This document shows, piece by piece, positions 29,049 through 36,792 of a stretch of 64,000 nucleotides of DNA. Made by a program: the position numbers and the translations under genes. This DNA is from Microbacterium hibisci (GTDB lineage Bacteria; Actinomycetota; Actinomycetes; Actinomycetales; Microbacteriaceae). Where the stretch lies: assembly GCF_015278255.1 (NCBI RefSeq), contig NZ_JADIJC010000002.1, positions 1 to 64,000 of the forward strand, read 5' to 3'. Each line of letters starts with the position of its first letter. The stretch's first letter is position 1. Below the pieces are notes generated by a model. The model had not been told where the DNA came from. It ran no database searches and worked only from the letters and a program-made list of their open reading frames with translations.

Positions 29049-29405
29049 GGGATTCGCCGAAGCAGGGCGTCTCCGCCGAAACCCAGGGCGACGTCATGGG
29101 TCTCGGCGGAACCAGCTTGACTCGGCCCGGGGCGCGCCGGCTCGAGGCGTTTCGTCTGCGGGCGCCAGAGCGCCCTCCGCTCAACGACCGGGAGCGGTGA
29201 CCGGGTTCGCCGAAACAGCTTGTCTCGGCGGAACCAGCTCGTCTCGGTGAGGGGCCGCGCCGGCTCGAGGCGTTTCGTCTGCGGGCGCCAGAGCGCCCTC
29301 CGTTCAACGACCGGGAGCGGTGGCCGGGTTCGCCGAAACAGGACGTTTCCGCCGAAACCCAGGGCGACGTCCTGGGTCTCGGCGGAACCAGCTTGTCTCG
29401 GCGAA
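29049..29405. repeat. Mosaic of two palindromic repeat families
   Basis: The 405-base gap 29022-29426 between converging genes has no coding sequence. A double-hairpin element (family 2) occurs at 29051-29125, shortened at 29203-29250, and in full at 29328-29405: outer arms TTCGCCGAAACAGG/CTTGTCTCGGCGAA and inner arms CCGCCGAAACCCAGG/CCTGGGTCTCGGCGG around GCGACGT. Family 1 half-units (CTCGAGGCGTTTCGTCTGCG ... CGCTCAACGACCGGGAG) alternate with them at 29140-29193 and 29263-29314. Confidence 0.85.
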
Positions 29406-29426
29406 GGGGGCGATCGCGCCGGGGCG

Positions 29427-30893
29427 TCAGCGCCCGGTGTGGAGCACCCCGTTGCGGCGGTGCGGCAGGCGCGCGAGCGCGTCGTCGCGGAGCACCTCGG
29501 GCAGGAGTGCTTCGGGGGCGTCCTGGAAGACCACGGGCCGCAGGAAGCGGCGGATCGCGGTCGCGCCGACCGAGGTGTGCAGCGAGGTGGTCGCGGGCCA
29601 GGGTCCGCCGTGCTGCTGCGACCACGTGACGGCGACGCCGGTCGGCCACCCGGCGAAGAGCACGCGGCCGGCCTTGCGGGTCAGCACCTCGAGCACCGCG
29701 GCGACGTCGTCGGAGGCCTCGGAGTGCAGCGTCGCCGTGAGCGAGCCGGGGACCGCTTCGAGTGCGGCGTGCAGCTCCTCGGCCGACGAGTAACGGACCA
29801 GCAGCGTCACCGGTCCGAAGCACTCCTCGAGAAGGGTCTCGGGGCGCGCGGCGACGGCTGCGCCATCCGTCGACAGCACGATCGGCTGCGCCGACCCCTG
29901 CTCGGCCGGAAGACCCTGGGCGACCACGCCGACCGAGGGATCGGCCTCGAGGTGCTCGATGCCCGCCGGGAACGCCTCGGTGATGCGGTCGGTGAGGAGC
30001 GGTCCACCGGAAGCACCGGCGGCGAAGCCCGCGACGAGATCCTCGAAGCCCGCGCCCGCGGGCACGAACACGACACCGGGCTTGGTGCAGAACTGGCCGA
30101 CGCCGAGCGTGAACGATCCGACGAGGCCCTGCGCGAGCGACTCGCCGCGGGCGGCGACCGCGGCATCGGTGATCACCACCGGGTTCACCGAGCCCAGTTC
30201 GCCGTAGAAGGGGATGGGGTCGGGGCGGCCCGACGCGAGGTCGAACAGGGCGCGTCCGCCGCCGAGCGATCCGGTGAAGCCGGCCGCCTGGATGACGGGA
30301 TGCTGCACGAGCGCGTTGCCCGCCTCGCGGCCCTCAACGAGCGCGAGCGACCCCTCGGGGGCGCCCGCCTCGACGAGCGCGGAGGCCACGATCGCGGCGG
30401 TGCGCTCCGACAGGCGGGGGTGACCCGAGTGCGCCTTCACGATGACCGGGTTGCCGGCGGCGAGGGCCGACGCGGTGTCGCCGCCCGCGACGGAGAACGC
30501 GAACGGGAAGTTCGAGGCCGAGAAGACGGCGACCGGACCGACGCCGACGAGCATGCGACGCAGGTCAGGGCGCGGGGGCGCGGCCGACGGATCGGCGTCG
30601 TCGACCGTGAGCTCGAGATACGAGCCCTCCTCGACGACCGCGGCGAAGAGCCGCAGCTGCCCGGTGGTCCGGCCGACCTCGCCGCGCAGGCGCGTCTCGC
30701 CGAGGCGGGTCTCCTCGTCGGCGATCGTGACGAGCTCGTCGACGTGGGCGTCGAGCGCGTCGGCGGCCGCGCGCAGCCACGAGGCGCGGGTCGCGGCATC
30801 AGCTGCCCGCCAGATCGGTGCGGCGGCAGCGGCGGCCGCGGCGAGGGCGTCGAGCTCGACGCCGGTCGTGGTGGTCGTGGTGGCGGTGGTCAT
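29427..30893 (-). CDS. Aldehyde dehydrogenase, 2-oxoglutarate-semialdehyde type
   Basis: 488 residues. After a Thr-rich start, FSASNFPFAFSVAGGDTASALAAGNPVIVK is the NAD(P) entry region, GFTGSLGGGRALFDLA the Rossmann loop, YGELGSVNPV the general-base Glu, and LGVGQFCTKPGVVFV the catalytic Cys (about 275). The FSVAGGDTASALAAG pattern is typical of the KGSADH group that makes 2-oxoglutarate from its semialdehyde, the product of KdgD two genes upstream. It therefore closes the uronate/aldarate route. It is read in the same direction as that operon but after a 154-base gap with palindromic repeats. SD GAAAGGA precedes the ATG. Confidence 0.88.
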   Translation of the reverse strand: MTTATTTTTTGVELDALAAAAAAAAPIWRAADAATRASWLRAAADALDAHVDELVTIADEETRLGETRLRGEVGRTTGQLRLFAAVVEEGSYLELTVDDADPSAAPPRPDLRRMLVGVGPVAVFSASNFPFAFSVAGGDTASALAAGNPVIVKAHSGHPRLSERTAAIVASALVEAGAPEGSLALVEGREAGNALVQHPVIQAAGFTGSLGGGRALFDLASGRPDPIPFYGELGSVNPVVITDAAVAARGESLAQGLVGSFTLGVGQFCTKPGVVFVPAGAGFEDLVAGFAAGASGGPLLTDRITEAFPAGIEHLEADPSVGVVAQGLPAEQGSAQPIVLSTDGAAVAARPETLLEECFGPVTLLVRYSSAEELHAALEAVPGSLTATLHSEASDDVAAVLEVLTRKAGRVLFAGWPTGVAVTWSQQHGGPWPATTSLHTSVGATAIRRFLRPVVFQDAPEALLPEVLRDDALARLPHRRNGVLHTGR

Positions 30894-30918
30894 CGGAGAT
30901 CCTTTCGTCGCGGCATCC

Positions 30919-31033
30919 GCTCGGCTGTCGCACTCTGCCGCGCGGAGCGACCATTCGTGACAGGGGAGCCGAGGCCGTCTTCGCTCGCCCGTCGCGATCT
31001 GCCGCTCGGGGCGACCGATCGCGACAGGCGAGC
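30919..31033. repeat. Two tandem palindromic units, family 3
   Basis: Unit A (30919-30973) and unit B (30983-31033) share the pattern GCTCG..., GTCGC, TCTGCCGC, GGGCGACC and CGACAGG. In unit B, GCTCGCCCGTCGCGATC pairs with GATCGCGACAGGCGAGC (16 of 17). They lie inside the uronate operon, upstream of the dehydrogenase gene, and could reduce read-through. Confidence 0.75.
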
Positions 31034-31047
31034 AGGGAGTGAGTGGG

Positions 31048-32202
31048 TCATGAGAAGCGCATGCCGAGCCCAGCGTGGTCGGTGTCGGTCAGTGTGCCAT
31101 CGGCGATGCGCACCGGCGACGGGTCGAGAAGGGCGCCGAGGGCTCCGTAACCAGCATCCTCCACGTCCTCGGCCATCGGGGCCGGAACGCCGGGAACCGC
31201 ACGCAGGCACAGTGCGAGCTGGCCCGACAGTTCGGGAAGCAGGTGGGGGTGCACCGCGGCGCCGTACTCGGCCGCGATCGCCGCGATGCCGAGGAACGGC
31301 GTGATCCCGCCCACCCGCACGACATTGGGCTGCACGATCTGGGCGGCGCCGGTGCGCAGGAAGTCGTCGAAGCGGTAGACGTTGTGGAGGTTCTCGCCGA
31401 CGGCGATGGGGATGCCGCTCGACGCGGCGAGGCGCTTCGCGAGTTCGCCGTGCCCGTACAGGTCGTCGGCGCGCAGCGGCTCTTCGATCCACGCGGGCGA
31501 CACGTCGGCGAGCACCTCGAGCGAGCGCGTGGCGCGGTCGAGCTCCCACCGCTGGTTCGCGTCGATCATGAGCGCGCGATCGGGGCCGAGCACCTCCCGC
31601 ACCGCGCGCATGCGGTCGAGGTCCTCGGCGACGTCGGGCTTGCCGACCTTCACCTTCACGGCGTCGAAGCCGGCGTCGACCCAGCGCCGCACCTGGGCGA
31701 CCAGCTCGTCCTGCGTGTAGTGCAGGTTCACCCCCGAGCCGTAGGCCTGGACGCTGTCGCGCTGCGCGCCGAGGAATCCGGTGAGCGACGTGCCCGCGGC
31801 GCGGACGGCGGCGTCCCACAGGGCGAGGTTCAGGCCCGCCATCGCGATCGTCGTGACGCCGCCCCCGCCGGCCTCGTGGAGGTGCTGCCAGAGCGCCAGC
31901 GACTCCGATCCGGGGTCGGCCGGGCGGCCGATCGCGAACGCGGTGATGTCGTTCGCCAGCAGTGCGTGCACCGCCTCGGCCCCGATCTGCGGGGTCCACG
32001 AGAAGCCCCAGCCCTCGGCGCCGTCCGAGCGCACGACGTGCGTCGCGATCACGCCGACCGAGGTCACGTCCGCGGCCCAGGGCCGCGTGAGCGGCACCCG
32101 GACCAGCCGCGAGTCGAACGCGGCGATCGTCGGGGCGCCGTCGAACGCCGCCCCGGCGGGCACCGCCTTCGACGCCGCCGCACCACCGGCATCCGTCATC
32201 AC
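31048..32202 (-). CDS. Enolase-superfamily sugar-acid dehydratase (mandelate racemase group)
   Basis: 384 residues. The catalytic set is visible: K183 and K185 in VKVKVG, metal ligands D214 (MIDANQRW), E240 (WIEEPL) and E270 (VGENLHN), and the acid/base His region VHPHLLPE at about 318-320. It abstracts the alpha proton of a sugar acid and eliminates water. The operon (uronate dehydrogenase, KdgD, semialdehyde dehydrogenase) predicts glucarate or galactarate as substrate, giving 5-dehydro-4-deoxyglucarate. The active-site strings differ from canonical glucarate dehydratase (DPNGAW), so galactarate or a related acid is equally possible. The start GTG 32202 (or ATG 32199) overlaps the kdgD stop. 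Confidence 0.82.
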   Translation of the reverse strand: MMTDAGGAAASKAVPAGAAFDGAPTIAAFDSRLVRVPLTRPWAADVTSVGVIATHVVRSDGAEGWGFSWTPQIGAEAVHALLANDITAFAIGRPADPGSESLALWQHLHEAGGGGVTTIAMAGLNLALWDAAVRAAGTSLTGFLGAQRDSVQAYGSGVNLHYTQDELVAQVRRWVDAGFDAVKVKVGKPDVAEDLDRMRAVREVLGPDRALMIDANQRWELDRATRSLEVLADVSPAWIEEPLRADDLYGHGELAKRLAASSGIPIAVGENLHNVYRFDDFLRTGAAQIVQPNVVRVGGITPFLGIAAIAAEYGAAVHPHLLPELSGQLALCLRAVPGVPAPMAEDVEDAGYGALGALLDPSPVRIADGTLTDTDHAGLGMRFS

Positions 32203-33098
32203 AGCAGCGCTCGCCCCGCCTCGAGGATCTCGGCCAGACGCGCCTCCTGCGCCGGCGTCGGGTCGACGAGCGGCGCGCGCACCGAGCCGACCGGCAGTCC
32301 GCCGAGGCGCAGGCCGGCCTTGATGAGCGAGACGCCGAAGCCGGGGGTCTCGTCGCGCAGCTGCACGAGCGGCGAGTAGAAGCCGTCGAGCAGCTCGGCG
32401 CGGCGGCCCTCGTCGCCGTCGACATAGGCGCGGTAGTAGGCGTTCGCCACCTCGGGGATCATCGCGAACGCGGCCGACGAGTACAGCGGGATGCCGATGC
32501 CGCGGTACGCGCCCTGCGTGAGCTCCGCGGTGAGCAGGCCGTTGAAGAAGGCGAAGTCCTCGCGGCCCTCGGTCGCGACGGCGCGCACGATCTGCTGCGC
32601 CAGGCCCACGTCGCCGACGCCGTCCTTGAAGCCGACCACCTTCGAGTTGCCGGCGAGGCGCCGCACCGAGTCGACCGAGTACTGCGCGGTGCCGCGGTGA
32701 TAGATGACGACGGGAAGATCGGATGCCGCGGCCACCGCCTCGACGTAGGCGACGAGTCCCGCCTGCGGACCGCCGACCAGGTACGGCGGCAGGACGAGCA
32801 GCGCGTCGGCGCCGGCGTCCGCCGCTGCCCGAGCGAGGGTGACGGCGTGGCCGAGCGGGCCGCCGGTGCCGGCCACGACCGGCACCCGGCCGGCGACGGT
32901 CTCGGTCGCGACCTGCACGACGCGGGTCGCCTCCTCGGTCGAGAGGGCGTGGAACTCACCGGTGCCGCACGCGGGGAACACGCCGCCGGGCGCGTGCGCG
33001 AGAGTCGTGTCGACGTGCTGCCGCAGCAGGTCTTCGTCGACGCGGCCCTCGGCGTCGAAGGGGGTGACGGGGAAGAAGAGGATGCCGTCGAAGTTCAC
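32199..33098 (-). CDS. kdgD: 5-dehydro-4-deoxyglucarate dehydratase (DapA family)
   Basis: 299 residues, a DHDPS-type TIM barrel. GVFPACGTGEFHALSTEE is the 2-oxoacid binding loop in the KdgD form, Y133 (VIYHRGTAQ) the proton relay and K158 (VVGFKDGVGD) the Schiff-base lysine. KdgD dehydrates and decarboxylates 5-dehydro-4-deoxyglucarate to 2-oxoglutarate semialdehyde. GTG 33098 overlaps the uronate dehydrogenase stop by four bases. The downstream dehydratase and the dehydrogenase at 29427 supply its substrate and use its product. Confidence 0.88.
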   Translation of the reverse strand: MNFDGILFFPVTPFDAEGRVDEDLLRQHVDTTLAHAPGGVFPACGTGEFHALSTEEATRVVQVATETVAGRVPVVAGTGGPLGHAVTLARAAADAGADALLVLPPYLVGGPQAGLVAYVEAVAAASDLPVVIYHRGTAQYSVDSVRRLAGNSKVVGFKDGVGDVGLAQQIVRAVATEGREDFAFFNGLLTAELTQGAYRGIGIPLYSSAAFAMIPEVANAYYRAYVDGDEGRRAELLDGFYSPLVQLRDETPGFGVSLIKAGLRLGGLPVGSVRAPLVDPTPAQEARLAEILEAGRALL

Positions 33099-34084
33099 GC
33101 CAGCACGTCCTTTCGGGCGAGGTCGGGGGAGGGGATCGCTGAGCCTGCGTCGGTCGCTGAGCCTGTGTCGGTCGCTGAGCCGGTCGAAGCGTCGCCGAGC
33201 TCGCCGCGCCACGTGTGGGCGGGACGCCAGCCGAGCACGCGGCGTGCCTTCGCGTTGGAGAACGCCGGGGCGGTGCCGGTCAATTCCGCCGCGAGCAGCT
33301 CGGTGCCCGGAACGAACTGCGGCAGCAGCTCGGCGAGCGGTCGGCGGGCGAGCGCGTCGTCGGCGCCGACGAAGAACACCTCGGCGTTGGGGATCTCGGG
33401 AAGGGCCAGCAGCAGCGTGTCGACGAACGTCGCGACATCGCGGGCGTCGACGTAGTTGAAGAGCGCGGGTGCCGAGAGGGCGGGGTCGGCGAGACGCTCG
33501 ACGACGGTATGGCCCTGCTGGGTCGGTGCGCCGCGCCATTCCTCCGGAGCGATCACGTAGCAGGGGCGGAACGCCGCGAACCGGGTCGCGTCGCCGGTCT
33601 GCCGCGCGAGCATCGCGATGGTCTGCTCGGCCAGGTGCTTCGACAGTGCGTACGCGTTCCAGGGGCGGGGCGTCGACTCCTCATCGAGGGGAAGCCGCTC
33701 CGGCAGCCAGCCCGTCGGCGCGCCATAGCCGAGGACGGTCGGGCTCGACGCCGTCACGATCTTGGGGATGCCGGCAGCGACGCCCGCTGACAGCACGTTG
33801 AGCGCCAGTGCGGCGTTCGTGCGGAGGATGACGTCCTCGGGGGCGCTGAACGGCACCGCGATCGCGGCGAGGTGGATGAGCGCGTCGGCCCGGGAGTCGG
33901 AGATCGCGCGGGTTGCGGCATCCGCCTCCGTCAGGTCCACAGCGATCTGCTCGACGTCGATCAGCTCAGACGCGTCGGAGACCGCGCGGTCCAGCGATAC
34001 GAGCTCGTGGCCCGCGGCGGCGAGCCCCGCGACGAGGCTGCGACCGAGGCGTCCGGCGCCGCCGGTGACGGCGATGCGCGTCAT
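33095..34084 (-). CDS. NAD-dependent epimerase/dehydrogenase, probable uronate dehydrogenase
   Basis: 329 residues. VTGGAGRLGRSL at 7-18 binds NAD; Y145 and K149 (YALSK) are the catalytic pair; VTASSPTVLGYG carries the Ser region. The fold is an extended SDR. With KdgD and an acid-sugar dehydratase in the same operon, oxidation of D-glucuronate or D-galacturonate to aldarolactone is the best role; no lactonase is in the window. The last 30 residues are odd: GSATDTGSATDAGSA comes from 18-base DNA repeats at 33137-33191 and has no place in the family fold, so the original end was probably near residue 298. ATGA overlap with the upstream oxidoreductase gene. Confidence 0.75.
   Translation of the reverse strand: MTRIAVTGGAGRLGRSLVAGLAAAGHELVSLDRAVSDASELIDVEQIAVDLTEADAATRAISDSRADALIHLAAIAVPFSAPEDVILRTNAALALNVLSAGVAAGIPKIVTASSPTVLGYGAPTGWLPERLPLDEESTPRPWNAYALSKHLAEQTIAMLARQTGDATRFAAFRPCYVIAPEEWRGAPTQQGHTVVERLADPALSAPALFNYVDARDVATFVDTLLLALPEIPNAEVFFVGADDALARRPLAELLPQFVPGTELLAAELTGTAPAFSNAKARRVLGWRPAHTWRGELGDASTGSATDTGSATDAGSAIPSPDLARKDVLA
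33137..33191. repeat. 18-base tandem repeats inside the uronate dehydrogenase 3' end
   Basis: CGCTGAGCCTGCGTCGGT (33137-33154), CGCTGAGCCTGTGTCGGT (33155-33172) and CGCTGAGCCGGTCGAAGCG (33173-33191). The last is the dispersed element GCTGAGCC-N-GTCGAAGC, a relative of CCTGAGCCCGTCGAAGG at 16495 in the methyltransferase gene. Confidence 0.85.
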
Positions 34085-35487
34085 GCTCGTACGCCCGCGG
34101 CGTCGGCCCGGGCGTCGGCGGTGGCGGCGGCCGCGTTGGCGGCAGCGGACACGGCGGCCGCGTCGGCCGTGAGGAAGCGGATGCCGAGATCGGCGACCTG
34201 CACCGGCAGGCCGGTCTCGAGCGAGAGGTTGCCGGCGATGCCGACCGCGATGGAGCGGACGCCGTCGCGCCAGTCGGCGGGCCGCGCCAGCGGGTCGTCA
34301 CCGGGGCCCTCGAACACGTCGGCGAGCAGGAGCGCGTCGCCGCCGCCGTGGCCGCCTTCGCCGTTGACGATCGGCACCTCGTAGGCGGCCTCCCAGTGGC
34401 GCTGCACGATGAGGCGCTCGCCCTCGGGACGCAGCGAGCCCGACGAGCCGGCGTCGACCGCCGACGGGTCGAGCACCGGGTGCAGGCCCTCGTCGGCGAG
34501 CACGGCCCCGCGCTCGACGACCTCGAGCTCGGCGCGGCCGAGCGTGCCGTTGACCGCGACGCGGTAGCCCTCCCACGGCGAGTGGGCGTTGAGCGAGTAG
34601 CTCAGCGTGGCGCCCGAGAGGTAGTCGACCACGAGCGCGAGGTTGTCCTCGATCGTGATCCCCTCGCCGAACACGTCGCGGTCGCGCACGTAGCCGTCGT
34701 GCTGCTCGGCGTCGAGGTACAGCGCCTTCAGGCGCTCGTCGGCGCGCAGGTCGAGTTCGAACGCGTCGGCGTCGTCGTGCGTGCCGCGGGCCGGACGGTT
34801 CTCGATGCCGCGCGCCGCCGCGTTGTCGGCGCCGTAGAAGCGCAGGGCGCCCGACGCGTACACGCGGCGGGGTGCGGACCGGATCCACCAGTTGACGAGG
34901 TCGAAATGGTGGCTCGCCTTGTGCACCAGGAGTCCGCCCGAGTGCTCCTTCTCGCGGTGCCAGCGGCGGAAGTAGTCCGCGCCGTGCTTGGTGTCGAGCA
35001 CCCACGAGAAGTCGACCGAGGTCACCTCGCCGATGACGCCGTCCTGGATCACCTGGCGCAGCGCCGAGTTGCGCGGCGAGTAGCGGTAGTTGAAGGTGAT
35101 GACGACCTCGCGGCCGGTGCGGTCGATCGCGTCCTCGATCGCCGCGGCGCTCGGCCCGTCGATGGTCAGCGGCTTCTCGACGACCACGTCGGCCCCGGCA
35201 TCCAGCGACCGCACGATCAGCGGCGCGTGCAGGTCGTCGCGCGCGCAGATCACCACGCGGTCGACCTGCTCCTCGCGGATCATCGACTCCAGGTCGTCCG
35301 GACCGTAGACGGCCGGCGCCGGGAACCCGGCGGCGACCACGCGGTCGACGTAGTACTGCGCGCGGACCGGGTTCGGCTCGCAGATCGCCACGAGCGCGGC
35401 GTCGTCGGCGTAGCGCCCGATGATCGCGTCGACGTACATCTGGGCGCGGTGCCCGGCCCCCACGAGGGCGTACCGGCGGTGGCTCAT
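34081..35487 (-). CDS. Gfo/Idh/MocA-family oxidoreductase
   Basis: 468 residues. RYALVGAGHRAQMY at the N terminus binds NAD(P); ADVVVEKPLTID near residue 100 carries the conserved EKP lysine; HHFDLVNWW near 190 supplies the second catalytic His region. The C-terminal 25 residues are Ala-rich and of low complexity. It is the first gene of the uronate operon (4-base overlap to the next), behind GAAGGAG and a LacI-type operator. It probably oxidises or reduces a sugar or its lactone, maybe releasing uronate from a glycoside or conjugate; the substrate cannot be read from sequence. Confidence 0.8.
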   Translation of the reverse strand: MSHRRYALVGAGHRAQMYVDAIIGRYADDAALVAICEPNPVRAQYYVDRVVAAGFPAPAVYGPDDLESMIREEQVDRVVICARDDLHAPLIVRSLDAGADVVVEKPLTIDGPSAAAIEDAIDRTGREVVITFNYRYSPRNSALRQVIQDGVIGEVTSVDFSWVLDTKHGADYFRRWHREKEHSGGLLVHKASHHFDLVNWWIRSAPRRVYASGALRFYGADNAAARGIENRPARGTHDDADAFELDLRADERLKALYLDAEQHDGYVRDRDVFGEGITIEDNLALVVDYLSGATLSYSLNAHSPWEGYRVAVNGTLGRAELEVVERGAVLADEGLHPVLDPSAVDAGSSGSLRPEGERLIVQRHWEAAYEVPIVNGEGGHGGGDALLLADVFEGPGDDPLARPADWRDGVRSIAVGIAGNLSLETGLPVQVADLGIRFLTADAAAVSAAANAAAATADARADAAGVRA

Positions 35488-35499
35488 CTCACTCCTTCA

Positions 35500-35519
35500 G
35501 GAAACGTTTTCTCAGGATA
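35500..35519 (-). promoter_or_regulatory. Promoter -10 and LacI-type operator of the uronate operon
   Basis: On the minus strand TATCCT (35519-35514) precedes GAAAACGTTTCC (35511-35500), a LacI-type palindrome lying between the transcription start and the ribosome site. The LacI gene at 35704 and its own GGAAACGTTTCC box suggest the regulator. Confidence 0.7.
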
Positions 35520-35550
35520 GCACGCGGTGCACGCGTCGGGCCGCGTGGCG

Positions 35551-35645
35551 TCAGTTCGCCGAAAGCCGGGCGCGCGGAGACAAGGCGTTTGCGCCGAGAC
35601 ACGCGGCGGCGTCCTCGGTCTCGTCGCAAATGACTTGGCTCGCGG
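35551..35645. repeat. Decayed copy of repeat family 2
   Basis: AGTTCGCCGAAAGCCGGG, GCGCCGAGACACG, GTCCTCGGTCTCG and GACTTGGCTCGC follow the order of the double hairpin at 29328-29405 but with many changes. It sits between the end of a lacI gene and the uronate operon promoter. Confidence 0.5.
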
Positions 35646-35703
35646 GTTGTCGCCCGAACCGGCTGTGGTTCCAGGGAATGTGCCTGGGCCTGCCGTCCGA
35701 GGG

Positions 35704-36717
35704 TCAGCGGGCGGCGGGGCCGGTCGTGCCGCGGACGGTCACCTCGGGGAGGAGCGTGAGCGGCTCGCCCGGCTCCTCGCCCTCGAGCAGTCCCCGCATG
35801 CGCGCCCAGGCCTCGGCGCCGAGCTCCGCCGCCGGGACGGCCGCGGTCGTGAGCGGAGGCGTCGTGTACCGGGCGAACGGGATGTCGTCGAAGCCGACGA
35901 TCGAGAGGTCGTCGGGGACGCGGCATCCCTTCGCCTGCACGGCACTCAGGAGTCCCATCGCCACGAGGTCGTTGAAGGCCAGCGCGGCGGTCGCGCCGGA
36001 GCCGAGCACCGCGTCGCCGGCGGCGGCGCCGGCCTCGAAGTCGACGCCGCACGGGATCTCGGTCACCGTGGTGTCGCCGTGCTCCGCGACGAACGCCGCG
36101 ATCGCCTCGAGACGTGCGGCGTTCGCCACACTGCCCGGGGCGCCGGCGAGGAACACGACGCGCCGGTGCCCGAGCTCGTGGAGGTGGGCCAGCTCGGCCG
36201 CCAGCGCGGTGCGGTAGTCGGCGCGCACGAACGGAACCTCACCGGCGGCGCGGTTGATGAGCACCACCGGGCGCAGCCCGCCCACGAGGCGGTCGAGCTC
36301 GTCCTGTGGGAGGCGGGGCGCGCACAGGATCACGCCGTCCGTGCGGCGGCGGGTGGTGCCCGCGAGCACGCGCTCCTCCTCGACCGATTCCGCCGAGTCG
36401 GCGACGAGCACGTGGTAGTCGTCGGCGGCGGCCGCGCGGCTGAGCCCGCGAAGGATCGCCTGGAACGTGGGGTTGCCGAGGTCGGGCACGATGACGGCGA
36501 CCGTCTGCGTGCGGCCGAGCACGAGGCTGCGGGCGAGCGGGCTCGCGGTGTAGTCGAGTGCAGCCGCGGCATCCTTCACCCGCTCGGCGAGGGCGGGATC
36601 CACGGTCGGATTGCCGTTTAGCGCGCGCGACACGGTCGAGAGCGAGACGCCCGCACGCGCGGCGACGTCGGCGATCGTGACGCGCGAGTCGCGGTCGGCG
36701 CGGGGCGGTCGAGGCAT
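35704..36717 (-). CDS. LacI-family repressor, probably of the uronate operon
   Basis: 337 residues: HTH VTIADVAARAGVSLSTVSRALNG at 13-35, hinge ALDYTASPLARSLVLGRTQ, and a type 1 ligand domain with AALAFNDLVAMGLL and LSIVGFDDIPFARYTTPPLTT. ATG 36717 is preceded by AGGAG. GGAAACGTTTCC (36755-36766) lies just upstream of its -10, TAGGCT, which indicates autorepression, and a near-identical box (35500-35511) precedes the uronate operon immediately downstream. The effector is unknown. Confidence 0.88.
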   Translation of the reverse strand: MPRPPRADRDSRVTIADVAARAGVSLSTVSRALNGNPTVDPALAERVKDAAAALDYTASPLARSLVLGRTQTVAVIVPDLGNPTFQAILRGLSRAAAADDYHVLVADSAESVEEERVLAGTTRRRTDGVILCAPRLPQDELDRLVGGLRPVVLINRAAGEVPFVRADYRTALAAELAHLHELGHRRVVFLAGAPGSVANAARLEAIAAFVAEHGDTTVTEIPCGVDFEAGAAAGDAVLGSGATAALAFNDLVAMGLLSAVQAKGCRVPDDLSIVGFDDIPFARYTTPPLTTAAVPAAELGAEAWARMRGLLEGEEPGEPLTLLPEVTVRGTTGPAAR

Positions 36718-36745
36718 CCGTGTCTCCTTGCGTAGCGGCGCGCTC

Positions 36746-36766
36746 AGCCTAGCCGGAAACGTTTCC
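36746..36766 (-). promoter_or_regulatory. LacI operator and -10 of the lacI gene at 35704
   Basis: Minus strand: perfect 12-base palindrome GGAAACGTTTCC (36766-36755), three bases, then TAGGCT (36751-36746). The operator fills the -35/-10 spacer. Confidence 0.75.
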
Positions 36767-36792
36767 CCGCCCGGGAGCAGGCAGCCGCTCCG

